Of a stretch of DNA of 35,783 nt, positions 17,674 to 25,333 are shown piece by piece. Origin of the DNA: Glaciihabitans sp. GTDB taxonomy: Bacteria > Actinomycetota > Actinomycetes > Actinomycetales > Microbacteriaceae. The notes under the pieces were generated by a model, which was not told where the DNA came from, did not search any database, and saw only the letters and a program-made list of their open reading frames with translations. Both the position numbers and the translations under genes were made by a program. The first letter of the stretch is position 1, and each line of letters opens with the position of its first letter. The stretch covers positions 1 through 35,783 of the forward strand of contig JAODAO010000013.1 in NCBI GenBank assembly GCA_025463465.1, in the 5' to 3' direction.

Positions 17674-18876
17674 TCACCGTAGTTCGCCGCCGTCGTCCTC
17701 GCCCCCCTTCGAATGGAATCGTGCGTAGTTTTTGTGGCTTCCGCGCAAGGCCGCAGAGAACCCAGGCTCCGATGGCCGAAATGTATCGACCGCAAAGGGG
17801 TTGCCGTCTGCGGTCGTTGCGGTGAGAGCAGCGGCACGGCGCCAGGTAGCGACGACCCTGCCGTTCACTACAACGATGGGCAGGAAGATTCCGTTTTTAC
17901 CCGGCACCACTCGCTCGAAGTCCTCCGCCGGCAAGGCAAGACTCCGGTCCTGGTAACCGAGCAGGTACTCGTCGAAACCGGGCAACAAGAACGCGCCGGC
18001 GGCCGGATCCACTGCTGGGTCGACACCCGGTCCCGTCCCCTCCTCCGGGTCGGCCGTGCTCCAATACGCCCGGCCGTCCAGTTCCCTTTCGATCAGCCGC
18101 TCCGGGGCGCCGGCAAGAGCCGTCTTCGCGTCGGCGACGGTAATTTTGGCCCACCATGCCAGGTCTTTCAGGGTGGCGGGACCGTGCCCGGTGAAGTAGC
18201 GGAGGGCGAGGGCCGCGAGAGCTCCATCCCGGTCCACGGCGGGATCGGGCACGCTGTTGTCGTCGGCGGGAATCCATTCGTCTACCAATACCAGTGCCTG
18301 CTGGTTGCCGAGCGGCGGCCCCCAGCAGACCAGCCGCTGGTGGCTGAGGAAGTAGATGATGTGGTACCCCCGTTGCCCCTCGACGGGGACCCCCGCAACG
18401 TTGAGCGCGGCGAGGAAAGCATCGCGGCTGAGGCCACCCGTCCCGGCGAGCACAGCCCTGGCGACATCCCCCGCCCGCGCGAACGTGTGTGGATCGAGGC
18501 CGAGTTCGTGAAAGCGACCGGCGGCCGCTGCGAGCCCACGCGGTGCGGTCAGGCCGAGCACCCAGCGCAGGTCTCGGGCCGGCATCAGGTGCAGCGTTCC
18601 TCGCAGAGGAGCCGTGCGCACGATACTGCCGTCGGCGAGAGCGGCGAGCACATTGTCGCGATGGCCAACAGCGGCTCGCAGCCCCAGCCCCCAGACGGCC
18701 TGGGGAAAGTCCTGGGCCTGGAGGGCGAGCAACCGGCTGGCCGCATCCAGCACATCCGTGCCGTTGGCCTGCCGCACTCCTGCCCGGCCACGCTCGACGA
18801 CCGGGAGGTGATGTGAGATGAGCTGGCTGCGCAGCCGCGCGCGCAGGATCTGATCGGCGGAAACGGCTGTGCCCAT
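17674..18876 (-). CDS. Winged helix DNA-binding domain (HTH_42/YcaQ-like) protein
   Basis: ASRLLALQAQDFPQAVWGLGLRA...VRTAPLRGTLHLMPARDLRWVLGL...ATLKDLAWWAKITVADAKTAL...FLLPGFDEYLLGYQDRS. Confidence 0.9.
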   Translation of the reverse strand: MGTAVSADQILRARLRSQLISHHLPVVERGRAGVRQANGTDVLDAASRLLALQAQDFPQAVWGLGLRAAVGHRDNVLAALADGSIVRTAPLRGTLHLMPARDLRWVLGLTAPRGLAAAAGRFHELGLDPHTFARAGDVARAVLAGTGGLSRDAFLAALNVAGVPVEGQRGYHIIYFLSHQRLVCWGPPLGNQQALVLVDEWIPADDNSVPDPAVDRDGALAALALRYFTGHGPATLKDLAWWAKITVADAKTALAGAPERLIERELDGRAYWSTADPEEGTGPGVDPAVDPAAGAFLLPGFDEYLLGYQDRSLALPAEDFERVVPGKNGIFLPIVVVNGRVVATWRRAAALTATTADGNPFAVDTFRPSEPGFSAALRGSHKNYARFHSKGGEDDGGELR

Positions 18877-19024
18877 GCAACAAGTATGCCCACGTGCCGT
18901 GCCCCGGGACGGGCGCGGGGTGGCCGGTGAAGGCAAAGCGGTGCAGCATGGAGGGGTGGGCTGCCAGCGACGGCGGGGCTCCCGCTGCAGCTTCATCGGC
19001 CGCCGCGACCGAGACGAGGGGCCC

Positions 19025-19399
19025 ATGCACTATTCCCTGCTGCTGACCAATCCCGAACCTGCGCAAGGCGACGTCAGCCCCGAGATGATGGCGTCGTTCC
19101 AGAGCGCGTTCGACCGCTACGCCAAAGCACTCGTGGATGCCGGCGTGCTTGTATCCATCCACATCCTGCAACCGTCGTCGTCGGCAACCACGGTCACCCT
19201 GCGCGGCGGTGACGACCAGGTGAGGCACGGCCCGGCAGTAGATGCCCCGGAACAGCTGTCAGGCATTTTTGTGATCGACGTCGTGGATGACGACGCGGCG
19301 CTGACGTGGGCAAAGGAATGCCCGGGTGCGCAATACGGGTCGGTAGAAATACGGCCGGCTGCCCTCGTTTTCGCCAACGGCGAATGGGTGTCCGGATAA
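19025..19399 (+). CDS. YciI family protein
   Basis: MHYSLLLTNPEPAQGDVSPEMMASFQSAFDRYAKALVDAGVLVSIHILQPSSSATTVTLRGG..., typical YCII-related pattern. Confidence 0.9.
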   Translation: MHYSLLLTNPEPAQGDVSPEMMASFQSAFDRYAKALVDAGVLVSIHILQPSSSATTVTLRGGDDQVRHGPAVDAPEQLSGIFVIDVVDDDAALTWAKECPGAQYGSVEIRPAALVFANGEWVSG

Positions 19400-19409
19400 C
19401 GGCTCAGCG

Positions 19410-19440
19410 CGGGTGCCCCACCGCGATGATGGGGCACCCG
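19410..19440. terminator. Hairpin between convergent yciI-like and citM-like genes
   Basis: CGGGTGCCCCA / TGGGGCACCCG perfect 11-bp stem, 9-nt loop. Confidence 0.85.
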
Positions 19441-19481
19441 TGGCCGGCCGCGCGAGGTTAGCGCAGGAGTTGTTGGGATGA

Positions 19482-20924
19482 TCAGTTGAACGGGATCGCC
19501 GCTGTGATTATCCCCACCGTGAGCATCACCAGTGACACAATCACGGCACGCCAGAGGACCTTTTTGTGGTGGTCGCCGAGGTTGACGCTGGCGAGGGAGA
19601 CCAGCAGCAGGATGGCGGGAACGAGCGGGCTCTGCAGGTGAACGGGCTGCCCGGTGATGGAGGCACGCGCCATCTCGACCGGGGTGATGCCGTAGGTGGC
19701 TGCACTTTCGGCGAGGACGGGCAGCATTCCGAAGTAAAACGCGTCGTTGCTCATAAAGAAGGTCATCGGAATGGACAGGACACCGGTGATCACGGCGAGG
19801 TATGGACCAAGGGCGTCGGGAATGATGGTGACCAGCCAGGTGGACATCGCATCAACCATTCCGGTGCCGTTGAGCACCCCGATCAGTACGCCGGCGGCGA
19901 GCACCATTGAGACAACGGCGATGACGTTCGGGGCGTGCGCAGCGATGCGCTCGCCCTGGTCTTTCAGCTTCGGAAAGTTGATGATGAGGGCAAGGGCGGC
20001 GCCGACCATAAAGACATAAGCCAGGGGAAGCAGATCGGCTACCAGCATCACCATCACGACAATGGTGAGCCCGAGGTTGACCCAGATCAGCCGCGGGCGG
20101 AGGGTGTCGCGCAGCGGGTCGAGCATGGCCTGGGTGACGAGGGACATCTCCGCCGTCTCGGCACGGACCAGCTCGGGGACAAGCACCCCACCCCGACGCC
20201 AGCGGCTCCCACCGTTTCCGCCGTTTTTACCCGTGCCACCGGTGCTACCGGAGCCTGATTCACCGATGCCAGAGCCAAATCCGGCGTTGTCCGCGAGGGT
20301 GCTGCCAGACGCGGCGATGCGGTTGCGTTCGCGGATGCCCAGCATCCACGCGAATACCAGCACCACTGCGAGGCCGACAAGCAGGGACGGGATCATGGGA
20401 ACAAAGATGTCGGTGGCGGATACGTTCAGCGCCGCGGCTGCACGGACCGTTGGACCACCCCACGGGACGATGTTGAGAGTGCCGTTGGCAAGACCGGCAA
20501 CACAGGTGAGCACAACGGGGCTTATCCCCAACTTCAGGTAGATCGGCAGCATGGCCGCCGTTGTCACGATGAAGGTGGTTGACCCGTCACCGTCAAGCGA
20601 CACCGCCGCGGCCAGGATGGCCGTGCCGATCACTACCTTCGCGGGGTCTCCCCCGGCGGCCCTGAGGATAAAACGCACCAGTGGGTCGAACAGTCCGACG
20701 TCGATCATGATGCCGAAGTAGAGGATGGCGAACATCAGCAGCGCCGCCGTGCCGGCGAGGGAGCCGAGTGCCTCGATCACCATGTCGCCGAGGCCAAGGC
20801 CGGCGCCGGCGAACAGGCCGAAGATTGTGGGGACCAGGATCAGCGCCACCATGGGGGTGAGCCGTTTGGTCATAATGAGCGCCATAAAGGTGAGCACCAT
20901 GGCGAAACCGAGAATTACCAGCAC
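19482..20924 (-). CDS. CitMHS family citrate transporter
   Basis: GTG start with AAAGGAG; MLVILGFAMVLTFMALIMTKRLTPMVALILVPTIFGLFAG..., LDGDGSTTFIVTTAAMLPIYLKLGISPVVLTCVAGLANGTLNIVPWGGPT. Confidence 0.9.
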   Translation of the reverse strand: MLVILGFAMVLTFMALIMTKRLTPMVALILVPTIFGLFAGAGLGLGDMVIEALGSLAGTAALLMFAILYFGIMIDVGLFDPLVRFILRAAGGDPAKVVIGTAILAAAVSLDGDGSTTFIVTTAAMLPIYLKLGISPVVLTCVAGLANGTLNIVPWGGPTVRAAAALNVSATDIFVPMIPSLLVGLAVVLVFAWMLGIRERNRIAASGSTLADNAGFGSGIGESGSGSTGGTGKNGGNGGSRWRRGGVLVPELVRAETAEMSLVTQAMLDPLRDTLRPRLIWVNLGLTIVVMVMLVADLLPLAYVFMVGAALALIINFPKLKDQGERIAAHAPNVIAVVSMVLAAGVLIGVLNGTGMVDAMSTWLVTIIPDALGPYLAVITGVLSIPMTFFMSNDAFYFGMLPVLAESAATYGITPVEMARASITGQPVHLQSPLVPAILLLVSLASVNLGDHHKKVLWRAVIVSLVMLTVGIITAAIPFN

Positions 20925-20944
20925 CGTTGACTCCTTTGTCGTGT

Positions 20945-20968
20945 GGTTCACACCGGTGAACCGGTGTG
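20945..20968. promoter_or_regulatory. Overlapping inverted repeats upstream of citrate transporter
   Basis: GGTTCAC-ACCG-GTGAACC (20945-20962) overlaps CACACCGGT-GA-ACCGGTGTG (20949-20968); about 25 bp upstream of the transporter start. Confidence 0.55.
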
Positions 20969-21018
20969 CCCGCTGAATGGGAAAACGATAGGTGCGCGAA
21001 TGCTGCGCCTCGGGGGTT

Positions 21019-21035
21019 TGTCTCGTTGAGAGACA
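21019..21035. promoter_or_regulatory. Inverted repeat TGTCTC-gttga-GAGACA in cit intergenic region
   Basis: Perfect 6-bp arms, 5-nt spacer, in the region between the divergent transporter and sensor kinase. Confidence 0.4.
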
Positions 21036-21115
21036 GAAGAAGTCAAAAAACACCTTTTGCGCATTAAGCTCGTTGATGTGTCAAACCTGTTCCAGCATCC
21101 CGGACCGTGCGCACG

Positions 21116-22879
21116 ATGACGGCCAAAAAGCTCACCTTCGCCGGCCAGATGCTCGCCCTGCAGGTCGTTGTGGTGCTGGCGGTGGTGGCGATCGCCACGA
21201 TCACCCACGGGGTCCTCGCGACCCAGGAGAAACGGGATGACGCCAGGACCACCGCGCTGACCATCGCGCGCACCGTGTCGCTGGTGCCAGACATCCGCAC
21301 CGACGTTTCGGACATCGACGCCGCCGGGGATGCGACCAACCGCCAGGACCTCGCTTCCGGCCGCATCCAGCAGCTCGCGGCGGACGTCGGTGAGCGCACC
21401 GGCGCCCTGTTCGTTGTGGTGACCGACAGCCGTGGCATCCGCCTCGCCCATCCCAACGCCCGGCAGCTCGGTGAGCGGGTGTCCACCGACCCGAGTGAGG
21501 CGCTCGCGGGAAGGGAAACCACGGGCTGGCAGCGGGGAACTCTCGGCGAATCCGCCCGGGCGAAGGTGCCCGTGCTCTCCCCCGACGGCAGCCACGTTGT
21601 CGGCGAGGTCAGCGTGGGGTTCGCCGCCGCTGGGGTGCTCGACAACATTCGACGCGAAATCGTCAGCGCGGTGCTCGTCGCGCTGGCGGCCCTCGCTATC
21701 GGCATCGCCGCCAGCGTTGTTCTTGCGCGCCGGTTGCGCCGCCTCACCCTCGGGCTGCAACCGTCTGAGCTGTCGGTACTTGTGCAGGACCAGACCGCCG
21801 TTCTCGGTGGAATCCGTGAGGGAGTGATGGGGGTTTCCCCGGGTGGCCGCGTTACGGTCTGCAACGACCGTGCCGCAACCCTGCTCAAACTGGTCGACCC
21901 CGTCGGGCAAACCCTCAGCACCCTGGACCTGCCGGAAGAATTGCTCTCCGCCATCAACGATTCATTGCCAGCGGCCAACGGCTCGACGCCAGCACCGTCG
22001 CAGCAATTGCGGCTGGTGTTCGGCGAGCGCCTGCTGTTCATCGATGTGGGCAGGGCGGGCCGCGACGGCACAGACCTCGGCACGGTGGTGGTGCTACGGG
22101 ACGAAACCGACCTGGAATCGATGTCGCGCCGCCTCACCGCGGTCTCGGCGATGTCAACCGCGTTGCGGGTGCAGCGGCACGAGTTCGCGAACCGACTGCA
22201 TGTCATCTCGGGGCTGATGGCCACCAGCCAGATCGATGAGGCCAGGCGCTACCTCCACGGCCTGGTTGGCCACGGACCGGTCAGCTATCCCCTCGACAAC
22301 CGGGACCTGCTGCGTGAGCCATACCTGCAGGCGTTCCTCGGCGCCAAAGCCGTCGAAGCGCATGAGCGCGGGGTACTACTGCGCCTCGGCGACGGCACAT
22401 ACGTGCGCGGCTCGCTGCGGGCGCCGGAGGAGGCCACCACGGTGCTTGGCAACCTGGTCGACAACGCGATCGCCGCGGCTGTGAGCGGTCCGATGCCACG
22501 CTGGGTCGAGGTGGAGGTTCTCGACGATGGCAGTGACCTGCATCTCAGCGTCGCCGACTCCGGCGGAGGAATTCCCCGCAACCCCGGTGCCACCGCGCAG
22601 GCGGACAGCGACCGCCTGTGGGCGGCATCCTCCCGGCGCGAAAGCGACCGGGCCTCCGACCCCGCCACCGTGCGCGGGCTTGGGTTCGGGCTTCCGCTGT
22701 CGCGTGACCTGGCCAGAAGGCATGGCGGCGACGTCTGGGTCGCTGATCCCGGCGGCGATGGCAGCGGGGCGGTGTTCTGCGCCCGGCTTCCCGGCGTCAT
22801 TGAGGCGCCCGGCAGCTCACTCCCCGCCAAATCGAATTCCGACGCATCACATCCCGGCGCAATGACGAAGGAAATATGA
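21116..22879 (+). CDS. CitA/DpiB-type sensor histidine kinase
   Basis: N-terminal TM, extracellular sensor region, HEFANRLHVISGLMATSQIDEARRYLHGLVG, NLVDNAIAAAVSG, VADSGGGIP, GLGFGLPLSRDLARRHGGDVWV. Confidence 0.93.
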   Translation: MTAKKLTFAGQMLALQVVVVLAVVAIATITHGVLATQEKRDDARTTALTIARTVSLVPDIRTDVSDIDAAGDATNRQDLASGRIQQLAADVGERTGALFVVVTDSRGIRLAHPNARQLGERVSTDPSEALAGRETTGWQRGTLGESARAKVPVLSPDGSHVVGEVSVGFAAAGVLDNIRREIVSAVLVALAALAIGIAASVVLARRLRRLTLGLQPSELSVLVQDQTAVLGGIREGVMGVSPGGRVTVCNDRAATLLKLVDPVGQTLSTLDLPEELLSAINDSLPAANGSTPAPSQQLRLVFGERLLFIDVGRAGRDGTDLGTVVVLRDETDLESMSRRLTAVSAMSTALRVQRHEFANRLHVISGLMATSQIDEARRYLHGLVGHGPVSYPLDNRDLLREPYLQAFLGAKAVEAHERGVLLRLGDGTYVRGSLRAPEEATTVLGNLVDNAIAAAVSGPMPRWVEVEVLDDGSDLHLSVADSGGGIPRNPGATAQADSDRLWAASSRRESDRASDPATVRGLGFGLPLSRDLARRHGGDVWVADPGGDGSGAVFCARLPGVIEAPGSSLPAKSNSDASHPGAMTKEI

Positions 22880-23553
22880 TGACAACCCCGTTCGCTGTCC
22901 TCAGCGTTGATGACGACTTCCGGATCGCCGGCCTGCACGCCGGCATCGTCGACGCCACACCCCGCTTCCGCTCCGTCGGCACGGTGGGCACCGTCGCCGG
23001 CGCGCTCTCGCTGATCGCCAGCGAGAAACCGGACCTGGTGCTGCTGGACGCGTACCTGCCCGACCAATCCGGCCTCGAGTTGGTTCGGCGCATCGACGCC
23101 GACGTGATTATGATCACCGCCGCCAACGATTCCGCCGTAGTGCGGCGGGCACTGCGGCACGGAGCTTTCTCGTACCTGATCAAACCGTTCGACCCCACCC
23201 TGCTGCGGCAGAAGCTGGGACTGTATGCCGCGTACCGGGATGCCTTCGCCGTGCCCCGCGCGCTCGAACAGTCGTCCCTCGACCGGGCCATCGCTGCCGC
23301 CCACACCATCACCAACACGGCGGCCCGCGCCAGGCCCGCCACCGAACAGGCGGTGCTGGATGTCCTGTTCGAAAAGGAACTGCCGTGGAGCGCCCCGGAG
23401 ATCGCCGAGCGGATAGGGGTGTCCCGCGCGACAGCACAGCGTCACCTCGGGATGCTCGCCGCTGACCGCGTTGTCGACGTGCAGCTGCGTTACGGGGCAA
23501 CGGGGCGCCCCGAGCACCGCTACTCCGCCGTGCGGGATCGCCCGACGGGCTGA
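22876..23553 (+). CDS. CitB/DpiA-type response regulator
   Basis: VLSVDDDFRIAGLHAGIV...KPDLVLLDAYLPDQSGLELVRRI...VIMITAANDSAVVRRALRHGAFSYLIKPF; ATGA overlap with kinase gene. Confidence 0.93.
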   Translation: MMTTPFAVLSVDDDFRIAGLHAGIVDATPRFRSVGTVGTVAGALSLIASEKPDLVLLDAYLPDQSGLELVRRIDADVIMITAANDSAVVRRALRHGAFSYLIKPFDPTLLRQKLGLYAAYRDAFAVPRALEQSSLDRAIAAAHTITNTAARARPATEQAVLDVLFEKELPWSAPEIAERIGVSRATAQRHLGMLAADRVVDVQLRYGATGRPEHRYSAVRDRPTG

Positions 23554-23704
23554 GACAGAACGTTCAAAGAACGCCCCGATGAGGCGATCAGTCCCGGGGT
23601 GTGGGATGAGTCGATCGTGGTGCACTGGCGATCCATCGGCACGCTGATTACCTGCTGGGATCGGTGACACCCATAATACGGAAGCAATACGCGCAGGGTT
23701 CTCT

Positions 23705-23718
23705 GTAAGACTTCTTAC
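23705..23718. promoter_or_regulatory. Inverted repeat GTAAGA-CT-TCTTAC
   Basis: Perfect 6-bp arms with 2-nt spacer, about 50 bp upstream of the 153-aa ORF. Confidence 0.4.
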
Positions 23719-23767
23719 ACCGCGGGCACCGCTTTGCCCGCTTCGGTTTCAAGGAGTGCTGTTAATT

Positions 23768-24217
23768 TTGGATAACCCGGGCGTTTACGTTTCCCACGTC
23801 GAATCCAGCGCGTGGCCGCTCGTTTATTTTTTCGCGACCTTCGCCCTCGGAGCCGCCCTGGTGATCGCCGTGATGCTGTTCACCGCGAATCGCCTGCGTT
23901 GGTTCCGCCCCGTCTCCGTGGTGATGGCCATCGCGATCGCCGCCGGCCTCGTCGGCACTTTCCAGGGAATGTCGAGCGCCTCCTCGGACTACGCCTCCCG
24001 TGAGGCTGCCGCCTACAACGACTACGTTGCCGACGTGCAGCAGTGGTTGAATGACGAGTACCTGATTCGCGCGGACGCCGACACCGTCAAGTCCCTGCTG
24101 ACCCGCCAGGGTGAGAACGTCGTCGCGGACAACCGCGTTGTCCCGGTGCGGATGATCATCAACTACACGGCAGACTCCCTCGACGTCGAGGTACTGAACC
24201 TGCCTGCCATCGGCTAA
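23768..24217 (+). CDS. Hypothetical membrane protein
   Basis: Two TM segments (PLVYFFATFALGAALVIAVMLF; VSVVMAIAIAAGLVGTF); likely TTG start with AAGGAG at 23751-23756; GTG at 23756 is an alternative. Confidence 0.7.
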   Translation: MDNPGVYVSHVESSAWPLVYFFATFALGAALVIAVMLFTANRLRWFRPVSVVMAIAIAAGLVGTFQGMSSASSDYASREAAAYNDYVADVQQWLNDEYLIRADADTVKSLLTRQGENVVADNRVVPVRMIINYTADSLDVEVLNLPAIG

Positions 24218-24337
24218 TCGACCGGACCACCGAACCACCGACGAATCGGTGCTGCCGCGCCGGGTCCGGCCCGGCCTCGCGACATCCACCCGCCCGTCGG
24301 TTCTGAGCCTGGCATCACTCATGGTCCAATAGTGGTG

Positions 24338-25123
24338 ATGATTACCCCGCCAGCCCCACCCGCACGCAACGTCCTGTCCCCGGACGGTATCAACATCGCC
24401 ACTTACGAGTTCGGTGATCCCGACGCTCCCACCGTTTTCGCGGTGCACGGCTTCGCCTCGGGTGCGCTGCTGAATTGGCACGGCACGGGTTGGGTGCGCG
24501 ACCTCGTTCGCTCAGGTTTTCACGTCATCGCGATCGACCAGCGCGGCCACGGCTCCAGCGACAAACCGCAGTCCCCCGCCGCGTACACGATGGACCTGCT
24601 GGTGGCCGACGTGCTGCAGGTGCTCGACACTTTTATGCTCGACGAGGTCGACTACGTCGGCTACTCCCTCGGTGCCAGGGTCGGCTGGCAGGCCGTTCGT
24701 GAGATGCCCAGCCGGATCACCCGCGCCGTGCTCGGCGGTATCCCGGACGGTGACCCGCTGACGCGTTTTAAGGTGCCGGAGGCCCGCGCGTTCCTGGGCG
24801 ACGGTACTCCGGTGGAGGACCGACTCACCGGCGCTTACCTGCAGATGGCCGGCGGGATCGCCGGCAACGACCTTGGCGCCCTCGTCTCCCTGGTCGAGGG
24901 GATGCGCGGCGGCCCGCAGCCGCACGCCGGCAATGCCCCCGAGCAGGAAGTTCTGTTCGCTACCGGCAGCGAGGACCGCATCCTCGACGCCTCCCGAGCG
25001 CTGGCGGATGCCACTCCGAACGGGTCGTTCTTTGAGATACCCGGTCGGCACCACTTCAACGCACCTACCTCACGCGCCTTCCGGGACGCCGCCATCGAAT
25101 TCCTTGGTACCGCAGGACGCTGA
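24338..25123 (+). CDS. Alpha/beta hydrolase
   Basis: PTVFAVHGFASGALLNWHGTGWVRDLVRSGFHVIAIDQRGHGSSDKP, nucleophile elbow GYSLG, terminal GRHHFNAP. Confidence 0.92.
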   Translation: MITPPAPPARNVLSPDGINIATYEFGDPDAPTVFAVHGFASGALLNWHGTGWVRDLVRSGFHVIAIDQRGHGSSDKPQSPAAYTMDLLVADVLQVLDTFMLDEVDYVGYSLGARVGWQAVREMPSRITRAVLGGIPDGDPLTRFKVPEARAFLGDGTPVEDRLTGAYLQMAGGIAGNDLGALVSLVEGMRGGPQPHAGNAPEQEVLFATGSEDRILDASRALADATPNGSFFEIPGRHHFNAPTSRAFRDAAIEFLGTAGR

Positions 25124-25207
25124 TCCTGCTTCCCCTGTCGTCTCGGGGCCAGCTGGCGCGCACACGGCAGCACTGCCGGCGGTGCTGAACCGCTCCGCTG
25201 CAAAAAA

Positions 25208-25220
25208 CCAGCAGTGCTGG
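25208..25220 (-). terminator. Short intrinsic-terminator-like hairpin oriented on minus strand
   Basis: CCAGCA-g-TGCTGG preceded on + strand by AAAAAA (i.e. followed by TTTTTT on minus). Confidence 0.35.
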
Positions 25221-25333
25221 AATGGTCAATACACCATGGGATTTCTCCACGATTTCCGGGGGCGGCCGGTTGCCCGCTGCCATAATGATGCCCACATCGA
25301 CACGCGGACGATCCCGTCCACGATTGGGGGGTC

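Noticed and set aside
19025-19399. Expected sigma-factor partner of YciI-like gene
   Set aside because: YciI-like genes often neighbour an ECF sigma gene, but none is present here; absence alone is not notable.
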